A stretch of 64,000 bases of DNA from CAYRXM01 sp964449465 (GCA_964449465.1 CAYVBK010000022.1:1-64000); one strand, 5' to 3'; counted from the stretch's first letter, positions 7,731-16,611 are shown. Notes: generated by a model not told the origin, from the sequence alone. Numbers and translations are program-made.

Positions 7731-8518
7731 TGATCGGAATGGCAGCATTGTGGGGGTTGGGGCATGCGGCCGTGGCGGCGGCAGCGGCGGCCTGGGGCTG
7801 GTTGATGGTGCGTTCTTGTCGCGCTGCCGGCCTGAGCGGGCAGGTTTCGATGACGCTGGGAGTGATGCTGCTGGTAGCCAGCCTGACGGTGCGGGCCATC
7901 CGAGGACATGGCTGGCCGTTGATCTCGTCGGCAGATATGGCAGCAGGCATCGCTATCGTGATGCTGCTGGTGTATCTGGTCTGGGCCTCGTGGAGTGGCG
8001 AATATGGGCCGGGCCTGGTGGTGGCGGCTCTGTCGCTGATCCTGTTGACATGGGCAACTGTGGCTCAATTTCAGTCGGCGACGCGACCATGGCGGGTCGA
8101 GAGTACCTTGATCAGCGGGATGTTGAACATGGTCGGCGGGGCTTGCCTGGGGCTGGCGGCAGCGGTGGGGCTGTATGATCTGGGGCGGCGAGGGTTGCAG
8201 GCGCGCCTGCCGCGCTGGCATTGGGCCGCCGTATCGGCCAATGCGGGTGAATTGAGTGTGCGTGCGGCGCTCTTGTTCCTGGCTGTGGCGCTGGCTCTGG
8301 ATGTGTGGTGGGGACAAAAGTTGGACCTGGGGGCCACCCGCAATGCGCAGCAGGCCGGCACGGCCATCGCCTGGATGGTTTATTTTATCGCTGTGCGCCT
8401 GCGCAGTCATCTGTTCTGGCGCGGGTGGGCCTGGTCGGCTGTGTTGGTGATCGGATTTGTCTGCATTTTGCCCATTCTGCTCAACGTGTCATGGCTGGAG
8501 ACGACACTGACATGGTAA
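7727..8518 (+). CDS. CcsA-like cytochrome c biogenesis membrane protein, WWD motif degenerate
   Basis: 263 residues from the ATG at 7727, which overlaps the resB-like stop codon. Hydropathy gives about eight membrane segments, as in CcsA/CcmC/CcmF haem-handling proteins, and partnership with a ResB-like protein supports this. The tryptophan-rich haem-binding WWD motif, usually around WGxYWxWDPKE, is not recognisable. The matching stretch reads ALDVWWGQKLDLGATRNAQQ. The protein may therefore be a non-canonical or specialised member, or bind haem differently. The nearby PPOX and PEPCK genes do not clarify its role. Confidence 0.6.
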   Translation: MMIGMAALWGLGHAAVAAAAAAWGWLMVRSCRAAGLSGQVSMTLGVMLLVASLTVRAIRGHGWPLISSADMAAGIAIVMLLVYLVWASWSGEYGPGLVVAALSLILLTWATVAQFQSATRPWRVESTLISGMLNMVGGACLGLAAAVGLYDLGRRGLQARLPRWHWAAVSANAGELSVRAALLFLAVALALDVWWGQKLDLGATRNAQQAGTAIAWMVYFIAVRLRSHLFWRGWAWSAVLVIGFVCILPILLNVSWLETTLTW

Positions 8519-8607
8519 GGCGAACGAACGTTTGAGACAGGTGTTTTTATTGACGTGTGATCAATGACGATCTTGATTGATAAACCATTGCTTTGAAGGA
8601 GAGTAAA

Positions 8608-10569
8608 ATGTTAGAACTATGCAAAGGCACCGACATTCTGGCCGAGATCGGCGGGGTCAAAACTCTGGACGAGGCTCGGTCGCTGTTTGCGCAACGATGC
8701 GACGCAGAAACCCTGGCCCGGCTGGATAAAATTACCAATTCCGATGCGCTGCTCAAGATCGCCAATGCCATTTCGATGATGAACCCCGACGCCGTCTTTG
8801 TCAACACCGGCTCGGCGGCCGATTTGCAGTGGGTGCGTGAGTGGAGCTTGAAAAAGGGCGAGGAAAAGGCTCTACCGATGCCCGATCATACCATTCACTT
8901 TGATCTGCCTGCCGAGCAAGGGCGCGTGGTAGACAAGACCCTGTATATCATCAATCCCGATGAAGAGGTCAGCGTGCTGGCCAAGAGCATTTTGCGCAAT
9001 GATGCGTTGGCCTATGTGAACAAGTTTATGGTGGATATTGCGCGGGGCAAAACGTTGTTGGTCGGCTTTTTCAACCGCGGTCCCGTCGGGGCGCAGGCTG
9101 CACTGCCGGCCATTGAAATCACCACCTCGACCTATGTCATGCACTCGGCCAACATCCTGTATCGCAATGTGTACGAGCAGTTTGACCAAGAGGCGCAACG
9201 CGCCGGCGAGTTTTTGACCAATGTTCACAGCGAAGGCGCCAACCGCCCCGAAGATTTTGTGGATATGCGCGTCTTTATGGATCGAAGCTGGCTGACCACG
9301 TTCTCGATGCTTTGTACTTATGCCGGCAACACCTTGCTGCTCAAAAAGGGCAATCACCGCTTTGCCGTAGACCTGTCTACCTATTACCGCAAAGAGAGCG
9401 AGCTGTCGGAGCACATGTTTATCACCGGCATGACCGGCCCCGACGGGCGCAAGACCTATTTTGCCGGCGCGGCGCCGTCGGGCTGTGGCAAGACAACCAC
9501 GGCGATGGTGGGCAGCGATTTTATCGGCGATGACCTGGCGCAGATCTGGATCGCCCAGGATGGCACCCTGCGCGCCGTCAACCCCGAAGTCGGCATTTTT
9601 GGCATTGTCCAAGATATGAACCGCGAAAGCGACCCCTACTTGATGAAGGCTTTGCGCGAGCCGGGCGCCGAGGTGATCTGGTCGAATGTCTTGATCACCG
9701 AGGATGGCACGCCGCGCTGGGTGGGCGATGGCGATCCGGCGCCGACCAGGGGCATCAACTATACCGGCGAGTGGTGGGAAGGCAAGCTCGATGAGGCCGG
9801 CAAGCCCATTCCCATATCCAACCCCAATGCTCGCTGCACCCTGTCCAACCTGTCTATCGCCAACTATAACCCGACGATGGCCCAAGACCCGGCCGGTGTG
9901 CCGATCAGCGTGGTCACGTATAGCGGACGCGACAGCGACACTATGCCGCCGGTGTGGGTGGCCAAAAGTCCCAATCACGGGGTGGTGATCGGCGCATCCA
10001 TTTTCTCGGCGGCCACTGCCACCGAGGTGGGCGCCAAGGGCGTGCGCCCGCAGCCGTGGGCCAACGAGCCGTTCATCCCCGGCCCCCTGGCCGATTATAT
10101 GGATGCTCAGTTTGTCTTTTTCAACTCGCCCAAACTGGCGCACAAGCCGATCATCGCCGGCCTCAACTATTTCCTGACGCACGGGGCGCGCGGCGGCGAG
10201 GGCAGCAAGCTGCTCGGCGAAAAGCGCGATGTCAAGGTGTGGCTGGGCTGGCTGGAACTGTATGCGCATGGCGACGTGGCTGCCATCGAAACGCCCATCG
10301 GCTATATTCCCTTGTATGAAGACCTGCGCAAATTGTTTGCCGAAATCAACAAGGAATACCCCAAGTCGCTTTATGACAGACAATTCTCTTTTTATGTGGA
10401 CAATATCTTGAATCGCATTGCCCGGTTGGAAGAGGTCTATCAAAAAGAGGCTAACATTCCGCCACAGTTGTTTGAGGTATATGCCGAACAGCGCCAGGGC
10501 CTCGAGGCGCTCAAGGCGCGATATGGCTCAATTGTTTCGGCCGAACAACTGGCCGAGGCTGCTCAATAG
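8608..10569 (+). CDS. pckG: Phosphoenolpyruvate carboxykinase (GTP)
   Basis: About 653 residues, the usual length for the GTP-dependent family, starting at the ATG at 8608 with GAAGGAGAG upstream. It converts oxaloacetate and GTP to PEP, GDP and CO2, and in anaerobes may run in the reverse direction. The kinase-1a P-loop reads GAAPSGCGKTTTAM and carries the active-site Cys of the family. The nucleotide region FIGDDLAQIWI and the residues ESDPYLMKALREPG also fit. The P-loop differs from the classic PSACGKTNLAM (Gly for Ala, TT for NL), a variation worth checking for nucleotide preference. A strong terminator follows. Confidence 0.9.
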   Translation: MLELCKGTDILAEIGGVKTLDEARSLFAQRCDAETLARLDKITNSDALLKIANAISMMNPDAVFVNTGSAADLQWVREWSLKKGEEKALPMPDHTIHFDLPAEQGRVVDKTLYIINPDEEVSVLAKSILRNDALAYVNKFMVDIARGKTLLVGFFNRGPVGAQAALPAIEITTSTYVMHSANILYRNVYEQFDQEAQRAGEFLTNVHSEGANRPEDFVDMRVFMDRSWLTTFSMLCTYAGNTLLLKKGNHRFAVDLSTYYRKESELSEHMFITGMTGPDGRKTYFAGAAPSGCGKTTTAMVGSDFIGDDLAQIWIAQDGTLRAVNPEVGIFGIVQDMNRESDPYLMKALREPGAEVIWSNVLITEDGTPRWVGDGDPAPTRGINYTGEWWEGKLDEAGKPIPISNPNARCTLSNLSIANYNPTMAQDPAGVPISVVTYSGRDSDTMPPVWVAKSPNHGVVIGASIFSAATATEVGAKGVRPQPWANEPFIPGPLADYMDAQFVFFNSPKLAHKPIIAGLNYFLTHGARGGEGSKLLGEKRDVKVWLGWLELYAHGDVAAIETPIGYIPLYEDLRKLFAEINKEYPKSLYDRQFSFYVDNILNRIARLEEVYQKEANIPPQLFEVYAEQRQGLEALKARYGSIVSAEQLAEAAQ

Positions 10570-10585
10570 GTCGTTTTGACCCATG

Positions 10586-10620
10586 CAGGCGCAGAGAGAT
10601 CACCCTCTGCGCCTGTTTGT
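10586..10620 (+). terminator. Rho-independent terminator after pckG
   Basis: CAGGCGCAGAG pairs with CTCTGCGCCTG across a short loop and is followed by TTTGTT. It lies 17 bp after the pckG stop codon. Confidence 0.8.
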
Positions 10621-10631
10621 TCGGGGTCGTT

Positions 10632-10716
10632 CAGGATTTGTGCAAAACGTTGGTTGAGCTGGTAGACTGAGCGCGTTCGGTAGAACGCTGTCGAAATCCT
10701 GTCGAAACCAACGTTT
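10632..10716 (+). repeat. Dispersed repeat with AAAACGTTGGTTGAGC core, copy 1
   Basis: The segment CAGGATTTGTGCAAAACG followed by TTGGTTGAGC reappears in inverse orientation at 24945-24987. The inverted parts GTTGGTT (10649-10655) and AACCAAC (10706-10712) give it hairpin potential. It fills most of the gap between pckG and the ANKH-like gene. No promoter was recognised in that gap. Confidence 0.6.
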
Positions 10717-10792
10717 GTTGTTTTTCTGGATGCTGTGCGGCCCGATGATCTCCGTGCGATCCTCCATGTCTCCGATTCATATCTGGCCGATC

Positions 10793-12148
10793 ATGATAAA
10801 ATCCGACGAGTCTGTGCTGAAATCAAATAATCGCTTTCTTTATGCCTCTTTTATCCGCTTTCTCGGCCCGCTGGTGCTGACAATGGTGATTCAGGAATTG
10901 GGCAAAGAGGTGTTGAACGGCGGTATGACGCGCATGCCTCAGGTCGCTGAGACGCTGGCCGTTTATGGCCTGGCCTGGGGGGTGATGAATTTTCTCAACA
11001 GCGCGCTGATGCAGACGCGCCAGTTGGGGTTGGTGCTGGTGGATGGCCGTGCTGCACTGGGTAAAAACCTGGCCTTTGCGAGCATATTGGGGCTGATCCT
11101 GAGCGGGGTGATGGTCTGTCTGGGGTTGACGCCGCTGGGCGTCTGGGTGATTGACGACCTGCATGGGGTTGGCGAAACGATGGGCGGCCTGGCACGGTCG
11201 GCGTTGCTGGGGCTGAGTTTGCTGCCGCTGTTGCAATCGCTGGCTGCGTTTTACCTGGGGCTGTTGATCCGCTTCAAGCGCACCGACATTGCCAGCTATG
11301 CCGTTTTGGCCAGCATCGCGGCCAGCCTGGCGGCGGTGTTTGGCTTGCTGCCGACGGCATGGGTGCGCGCCGCACCGATCCGCCTGCCTTTGCTGGTCAC
11401 ATGGGCGGGCATGTTGGCCGAGTTGACGGTGAGTTGGCTGGGGTATCGGCGGTGTGTGCGACCGCGCTTGAGCGAACAGAGCGCAGCCCCGTCGTCATTG
11501 TCCATGTCGGCCATCTGGCGGTTCTTTTGGCCGCTGGCCTTGATCATGGCCGTGCAGGGGTTTAGCCGTCCCTTGATCAACCTGATGGTCTCGCGCGGCC
11601 GCGATGGGACAGAGGCTTTGGCCGTGTTGACGGTGGTTTATGCGCTGGGGCATTTGCCTTATGGCTGGCTGAACGATCTGCGCAATCTGCCGGCTTCTTT
11701 TCAAGACACACCTGGCAGCCTGGCGAGTTTTGGCCGTTTTGTGGTGGGCTGCGGCCTATTTAGCTGGGTCTTGATGCTGGTTTTGTTCGGTACGCCGCTG
11801 CGCGATGTGATTCTGGGCACGCTGATCGGCGTCGAGGCAGGTTTGTTGCCGCTGTGCAAGTGGCCGCTGCTTACCTTTACCCTGTTTCCGTTGGTGGTGA
11901 TGGTGCGGGCGTATTTGCACGGCATCGGTTTGTTAGAGCGACGCACCCGCGCTTTGACCATCAGCGGGCCGGCGCGCGTGGCCGCGATTGTGGCGGCGAT
12001 GCCACTGCTGGCCTGGTTGCCGGTCTCGGGGGCCACGCGCGCGGTGATGGCTTTGTTGTGCGGGTTTGTTGTGGAAACGGCGGCAGCCTGGTGGGGGCTG
12101 CGCGGGCAGGCGATGTGGGCAGCGCGGTCTCGCCCGGTGGTTTCATAG
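10793..12148 (+). CDS. ANKH-like (progressive ankylosis) MOP-superfamily transporter
   Basis: A 451-residue protein with about twelve membrane segments. From memory of vertebrate ANKH, the match is extensive and collinear: IRFLGPLVLT near the N-terminus, EVLNGGMTR and ETLAVYGLAWGVM, then RFFWPLALIMAVQGFSRPLI with NLMVSR, then LTVVYALGHLPYGWL, and a GA-T-V-LL-GFV-E end. Vertebrate ANKH exports ATP or citrate and raises extracellular pyrophosphate; the bacterial substrate is unknown. The ATG at 10793 is chosen because it places the first conserved segment at the same distance from the N-terminus as in ANKH. No ribosome-binding site is visible, and TTG/ATG codons at 10715-10766 are alternatives. 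It ends 25 bp before the peptide-transport genes. Confidence 0.75.
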   Translation: MIKSDESVLKSNNRFLYASFIRFLGPLVLTMVIQELGKEVLNGGMTRMPQVAETLAVYGLAWGVMNFLNSALMQTRQLGLVLVDGRAALGKNLAFASILGLILSGVMVCLGLTPLGVWVIDDLHGVGETMGGLARSALLGLSLLPLLQSLAAFYLGLLIRFKRTDIASYAVLASIAASLAAVFGLLPTAWVRAAPIRLPLLVTWAGMLAELTVSWLGYRRCVRPRLSEQSAAPSSLSMSAIWRFFWPLALIMAVQGFSRPLINLMVSRGRDGTEALAVLTVVYALGHLPYGWLNDLRNLPASFQDTPGSLASFGRFVVGCGLFSWVLMLVLFGTPLRDVILGTLIGVEAGLLPLCKWPLLTFTLFPLVVMVRAYLHGIGLLERRTRALTISGPARVAAIVAAMPLLAWLPVSGATRAVMALLCGFVVETAAAWWGLRGQAMWAARSRPVVS

Positions 12149-12173
12149 AATGATAATGTAGTTCAGGTGCAAG

Positions 12174-13763
12174 ATGAAACGACAGACAGGAAAAATGATC
12201 CGTTGGGTTTCTGGCCTGGTGCTTTTGATGTTGCTGGTTTCGTGTCGCCCGACGACACGCCCGGACCGACTGGTGTATGGTCTGACCCTGGTCCCTTCCA
12301 GCCTGGATCCGCATGTGGGCGCCTCGTCCGAGTTGGGCATCCCGCTGAGCAGTGTGTATGATCCGCTGGTGTGGCTGGCTCCCGATGGGCGGTTTGTGCC
12401 GGGGCTGGCCGAGCGGTGGGAGATCTCGCCGGATGGCACAGTGTACACTTTTTATCTGCGCCGCGATGTGAAATTTCACGATGGCACGCCGTTCAACGCC
12501 GAGGCGGTCTGCTTTAACCTGGCCCGCATCGCCGATCCGGCTACCCGGTCGGCCAAAGCGCGCAATCTGCTGGGGCCTTTTGTTGGCTGCCGGGCCGCCG
12601 ACGGGTGGACGGCCGAGGTGTCGTTCAGCGCGCCATTTGCCCCGTTTTTGAGCGCGGCCAGCCAGGTATACCTGGCTATGGCTTCGCCGGCGGCGATTCA
12701 AAAGTGGGGCGATGATTATGCCTTTCATCAGATTGGCACGGGGCCGTTTCGCCTGCGCGAGTATGTGCCAAAAGATCATTTGATTTTGGAGCGCAATCCC
12801 GATTATGCCTGGCCGCCCGATTTTATGGCTCACCGGGGGCCGGCCTATTTGCGCGAGATCGAGTTTCGCTTTTTCACCGACCCGGCCACTCGCGCCGTAG
12901 CGCTCGAGTCTGGGCAGGTGGATGTGATAGGCGAGGTGCCGCCGGCCGACGCGGCGCGGCTGGCCCAAGATCGGCGGTTTCAACTCGAACCGGTCTCGGT
13001 GCCGGGCCAGCCGTTGCAGTTTTACATCAATGTGACGTATCCGCCTACCGACGATGTGCGAGTGCGTCGAGCTTTGCTCTATGCCACCGACCGGCAAACC
13101 ATTGTGCAGACGGTGTTTATGGGGCTGTCGCCGGCGGCGCACGGGCCGCTGAGCCGCGTCACCTGGAGCTATGCCGACAATTTGGACGCTCTGTATCCCT
13201 TTGATCCGCAGCAGGCGGCCCAACTGCTCGATCAGGCCGGCTGGCATGACGGGGATGGCGATGGCATTCGTGAGCGCGATGGGCAGCCGTTGGTTTTGCA
13301 GGCTGTATTGATGAGTTGGGGGTTTGTGCCAGAGGTGGCGCAAATGTTGCAAGCGCAATGGCGGCAGGTCGGTGTTCAGCTCGAGTTGCAACTGCTGGCC
13401 TATGCTGCGGCGGTGCAGGCGGCTGCCGATGGGCAGTATCACCTGATTCCCTTTACTTTTTCGGGCAGCGATCCGCACGTGCTGTATGCGGCTTTTCATT
13501 CGGCCAACGCCGATGGCGGATTTAACTGGTCGCACATCCGCGACGCCGACCTGGATCGGCTGCTGGAGCAAGGAATGGCCTTGTCGAGCGAATCGGAGCG
13601 GCAGGTCGCCTATGTCCAAGTGCAGCAGCGCATCATGGCGCAGGCCTTGATCCTGCCTATCCGCGATTATGTGAACCTGAACGTGGTCTCGGCGCGAGTG
13701 CGTGGGCTGCGCTATGACGCACAGGGTTGGTTCCCCTGGCTGTATGATGTGTCGGTGGAGTGA
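12174..13763 (+). CDS. ABC transporter substrate-binding lipoprotein, peptide/opine family (SBP_bac_5)
   Basis: 529 residues with a lipoprotein signal (lipobox LLVSC, Cys24), so it should be anchored outside the membrane. The mature part has the family-5 signature: LDPHVGASSELG, YDPLVWLAPDGRFVPGLAE, HDGTPFNAEAV, and the long alpha/beta body ending RDYVNLNVVSARVRGL. It would capture di- or oligopeptides and deliver them to the two permeases that follow immediately. The downstream beta-aspartyl-peptidase-like gene suggests peptides or asparagine derivatives as cargo. The nickel- or sugar-binding subgroups cannot be excluded. Confidence 0.9.
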   Translation: MKRQTGKMIRWVSGLVLLMLLVSCRPTTRPDRLVYGLTLVPSSLDPHVGASSELGIPLSSVYDPLVWLAPDGRFVPGLAERWEISPDGTVYTFYLRRDVKFHDGTPFNAEAVCFNLARIADPATRSAKARNLLGPFVGCRAADGWTAEVSFSAPFAPFLSAASQVYLAMASPAAIQKWGDDYAFHQIGTGPFRLREYVPKDHLILERNPDYAWPPDFMAHRGPAYLREIEFRFFTDPATRAVALESGQVDVIGEVPPADAARLAQDRRFQLEPVSVPGQPLQFYINVTYPPTDDVRVRRALLYATDRQTIVQTVFMGLSPAAHGPLSRVTWSYADNLDALYPFDPQQAAQLLDQAGWHDGDGDGIRERDGQPLVLQAVLMSWGFVPEVAQMLQAQWRQVGVQLELQLLAYAAAVQAAADGQYHLIPFTFSGSDPHVLYAAFHSANADGGFNWSHIRDADLDRLLEQGMALSSESERQVAYVQVQQRIMAQALILPIRDYVNLNVVSARVRGLRYDAQGWFPWLYDVSVE

Positions 13764-13768
13764 GGCCG

Positions 13769-14692
13769 ATGCGGGCGTATGTGGGGCAAAGGCTCTTGAG
13801 CGCGCTGGTCGTCTTGTGGGGTGTGGCCAGCCTGGTTTTTGTGCTGATGCGGGCCTTGCCGGGTAGTCCGGCGGCGGTGCTGGCGGCGCAAAGCGGGGGT
13901 AGTGCCGCCGACGTGGCTCGATTGGGCGCGGCCTGGGGGCTGGATCGCCCGTTGTGGCAGCAATATATTGCCTTTATGCTCGGCCTGATACGGGGCGAAC
14001 TAGGGCGGTCGCTGTTGACTCGACAGGCGGTGGCGCAGATTTTGGCACAGCAGGCAGCGGCGACGGCGGCTCTGGCCGGAGCAGCGATGGGAGTGGCTGT
14101 AAGTGTGGGATTGTCGGTCGGCATGCTGGGAGCCTGGTACCGGTCAGGTTGGCCGGATCGCGGGTTGACTTGGCTGTCGGTGGTGGGCATCTCGCTGCCG
14201 GTCTCGATCTGGGGGCTGCTCTTGATCGGGGTAGCCGGTAAGGTTTGCCCCTGGCTGCCCTCTGCCGGACAAGGCACAATGGGACACCTGATCCTGCCGG
14301 CGCTGACTTTGGGGCTGATTTCGGCGGCGGCCATCGCCCGTACGCTGCGAACCCAGTTGGATGAGGTGTTGGATCGCGAGTATATCATGGCGGCGCGAGC
14401 CAGGGGCTTGAGCGAGCGGCACGTCTTGATGCGGCATGCCTGGCGCAACGCCATGATCCCTACCTTGAACATAATCGGCTTGCAGTTGGGGCAGATGCTC
14501 AGCGGCGCCGTGATCACCGAGAGCCTGTTTGCCCGCGCCGGGTTGGGACGCACGTTGGCCGAGGCCATCTTGTACCACGATTACCCGGTGGTGCAGGGCG
14601 TGGTGCTGCTGGGCGCGGTGGTGTGGATCGGGGTGCATTTGCTGACCGATCTGGCCGGCGGGTATTTGGATCCGCGCCTGTATCACGAGTAA
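13769..14692 (+). CDS. Peptide ABC transporter permease (DppB/OppB family)
   Basis: About 307 residues starting at the ATG at 13769. A GTG at 13760 overlapping the previous stop codon is an alternative. The N-terminus RAYVGQRLLSALVVLWGVAS is typical of DppB, and the cytoplasmic EAA loop reads IMAARARGLSERHVLMRH, followed by the usual LGQMLSGAVITESLFARAGLG. Six membrane segments are expected. It would pair with the next permease. Confidence 0.92.
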   Translation: MRAYVGQRLLSALVVLWGVASLVFVLMRALPGSPAAVLAAQSGGSAADVARLGAAWGLDRPLWQQYIAFMLGLIRGELGRSLLTRQAVAQILAQQAAATAALAGAAMGVAVSVGLSVGMLGAWYRSGWPDRGLTWLSVVGISLPVSIWGLLLIGVAGKVCPWLPSAGQGTMGHLILPALTLGLISAAAIARTLRTQLDEVLDREYIMAARARGLSERHVLMRHAWRNAMIPTLNIIGLQLGQMLSGAVITESLFARAGLGRTLAEAILYHDYPVVQGVVLLGAVVWIGVHLLTDLAGGYLDPRLYHE

Positions 14693-14696
14693 AGCC

Positions 14697-15608
14697 ATGT
14701 CGAAACCGCTTCATGTGCGCCCTTATCCCATCCCCACCCGCCGCTATCCGCCGCGTCCTTTTGCGCCGCGCCGCCTCGCCGCCATCGCGCCGCGGCGGCC
14801 CTGGTATGGCGCGCCGGCGGTCGTCGGTAGCGGGTTGGCGTTGAGCCTGACCTTGCTGTTGATCCTGGCGATGCCCTGGCTGCGGCCCTGCGATCCGCTG
14901 GACATGTCGCCAGCCGATATGCTGCGGCCTCCATCGGCGCAGCATTGGTTGGGCCAGGATCAATTTGGTCGCGACGTGTTGTGCCGCACCGTCTATGGCG
15001 CTCGCCGCTCTGTGCCGGTGGGCCTGCTGGCGGTGGGGATGGCCTGCTTGCCTGGCGTGGTGTTGGGCGTGCTGGCCGGCTATTATGAGGGTTGGGTGCG
15101 GACTCTTGTCGGCATGTTGACCGACGTGATGCTGGCTTTTCCGGGCCTTTTGCTGGCCGGCCTGGTGCTGGCCTGGCTGGGGCCGGGGCTGCGACAGACT
15201 ACTCTGGCCATCGGGTTGATCGGCATGCCGCGCTATATTCGTATGGCGCGCAGCAGCGTCTTGCACCTGCGGCGGGCCTGGTTTGTGCGCGCAGCGCACA
15301 TTGTCGGCTGCACCGACGGGCGCATCTTGGTTCGCCACATCTGGCCCAACATGCTCGGCTCGATGCTGGTGTTGGTTACAATGGACATAGCCTGGGCGAT
15401 GCTTCAGGCGACGACGTTGAGCTTTTTGGGGCTGGGTGCGCAGCCGCCCATTCCCGAATGGGGAGCTATGATCAACGAAGGGCGTGTTTTTTTGCGACAG
15501 GCGCCGTGGATCAGCCTGTCGCCGGGCTTCTTGTTGATGGGGCTGGTATTGCAGATCAATCTGTTTGGAGATGCAATACGAAAATCTATGAATCATTATT
15601 TTGTATGA
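14697..15608 (+). CDS. Peptide ABC transporter permease (DppC/OppC family)
   Basis: 303 residues, beginning four bases after the previous stop codon. An Arg/Pro-rich cytoplasmic N-terminus of about 35 residues precedes the first membrane segment. HWLGQDQFGRDVLCRTVYGAR is the hallmark DppC motif, and the EAA loop is AAHIVGCTDGRILVRHIWPN, followed by TLSFLGLGAQPPIPEWG. No dppD or dppF ATPase gene follows, so the ATPases must be elsewhere or shared. Confidence 0.92.
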   Translation: MSKPLHVRPYPIPTRRYPPRPFAPRRLAAIAPRRPWYGAPAVVGSGLALSLTLLLILAMPWLRPCDPLDMSPADMLRPPSAQHWLGQDQFGRDVLCRTVYGARRSVPVGLLAVGMACLPGVVLGVLAGYYEGWVRTLVGMLTDVMLAFPGLLLAGLVLAWLGPGLRQTTLAIGLIGMPRYIRMARSSVLHLRRAWFVRAAHIVGCTDGRILVRHIWPNMLGSMLVLVTMDIAWAMLQATTLSFLGLGAQPPIPEWGAMINEGRVFLRQAPWISLSPGFLLMGLVLQINLFGDAIRKSMNHYFV

Positions 15609-15617
15609 CTTGTTGTC

Positions 15618-15639
15618 GGGGCAGGCCTTGCGTCTGCCC
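15618..15639. repeat. GGGCAG...CTGCCC hairpin repeat, copy 1
   Basis: GGGCAG at 15618-15623 pairs with CTGCCC at 15634-15639 around GCCTTGCGT. The same phrase family (GGGCAGGC-CAAGG-CTGCCC) occurs at 51080-51100 and, in modified form, at 16621-16641. It lies just before the ribosome-binding site of the asparaginase-like gene. Confidence 0.55.
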
Positions 15640-15654
15640 AAAGGAGGATAGAGG

Positions 15655-16611
15655 ATGATCCTGTTGGGCAGTTGGACCGCCCGGGCCGGCATTGACGAGG
15701 CGGCGCGGGTTTTGCAGAGCGGCGGCAGTGCGCTGGATGCCGTCGAGACCGGTATTCGTCTGGTGGAAATAGACCCTTACGAACACAGCGTGGGCCAGGA
15801 TGCCTGGCCCAACATCTTGGGGCGACACGAGCTGGATGCCAGCATTATGGATGGGCGCACTTTGAGCGTGGGCGCGGTGGGCGCGCTGCATGGGTTTATT
15901 CACCCCATCAGCGTGGCGCGGCGGGTGATGCTCGAGTTGCCGCATGTGCTGCTGGTGGGCGAGGGGGCGGCGCGCTTTGCCGACGAGATCGGCGCCGAGC
16001 GGGGCGACTTGATGAGCGACGAGGTGCGCAAAGGCTGGGCCAGGTGGATTTGGGACCACATGCCCCCAGAGCAGCAGGCTGGCTGGCCCGAAAACTGGCC
16101 GCCGGAGCGGCTGGCGCCGTGGGCACGCCTCACCGCCGACCCGGAGACGGCGCACGGTACGGTGTGTATTATCGCCCGCGACCGGCACGGCGATATGGCG
16201 ACCGGCGTCAGCACCAGCGGTTGGGGCTGGAAGTATCCCGGTCGGCTGGGCGATTCGCCGATCATCGGGGCCGGCAGCTATGCCGACAATCGCTTTGGGG
16301 CGGCGGCCTGTACCGGCTTTGGCGAGATGACCATCCGTGCCGGCACAGCGCGGAGTATCGCTTTGTATCTTAAAATGGGTCTATCTATTCAAGAGGCGGT
16401 GCGGGCGGCGGCCGATGATCTGCATGCGGCGCAGTGGCGGTATCGGGGTATGGTGACGATCTATGCCCTGGATCGGCAGGAAAACCATTGCACTCTGACT
16501 TTTACCCGCGCCGGCGGTGGCGGCCACGATTATTGGTTGTGGCAAGAGGGTATGACCGCGCCCGAAAAGCGCACTGGGCAGGTGGTGGATGGCGCGGCCT
16601 GGTCTGAGTGA
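15655..16611 (+). CDS. Ntn-hydrolase asparaginase family 2 / beta-aspartyl-peptidase-like protein
   Basis: 318 residues. The family makes a precursor that cleaves itself before a catalytic Thr. The expected site is visible as ETAHGTVCIIARDRHGD, and is followed by GVSTSGWGWKYPGRLGDSPI and GAGSYADNRFGAAACTGFGE. These residues match the substrate-binding Arg-Gly-Asp-Ser segment of isoaspartyl peptidases and glycosylasparaginases. It would hydrolyse isoaspartyl dipeptides, asparagine or GlcNAc-Asn. The position right after the peptide importer, with AAAGGAGG 7 bases before the ATG, argues for scavenging imported beta-aspartyl or glycosylated peptides. The N-terminal signal peptide of secreted homologues is absent. 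Confidence 0.88.
   Translation: MILLGSWTARAGIDEAARVLQSGGSALDAVETGIRLVEIDPYEHSVGQDAWPNILGRHELDASIMDGRTLSVGAVGALHGFIHPISVARRVMLELPHVLLVGEGAARFADEIGAERGDLMSDEVRKGWARWIWDHMPPEQQAGWPENWPPERLAPWARLTADPETAHGTVCIIARDRHGDMATGVSTSGWGWKYPGRLGDSPIIGAGSYADNRFGAAACTGFGEMTIRAGTARSIALYLKMGLSIQEAVRAAADDLHAAQWRYRGMVTIYALDRQENHCTLTFTRAGGGGHDYWLWQEGMTAPEKRTGQVVDGAAWSE

Noticed and set aside
8519..8607. Promoter TTGACG before pckG
   Set aside because: A TTGACG is present, but no acceptable -10 box lies at the right distance.
8872..10443. Long open frame on the minus strand inside pckG
   Set aside because: It is the mirror of the high-GC pckG coding frame and has no ribosome-binding site or family motifs.
11961..13619. 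Long minus-strand open frame opposite the peptide-binding lipoprotein gene
   Set aside because: Low-complexity, Arg/His/Gln-rich translation, typical of the shadow of a GC-rich gene.
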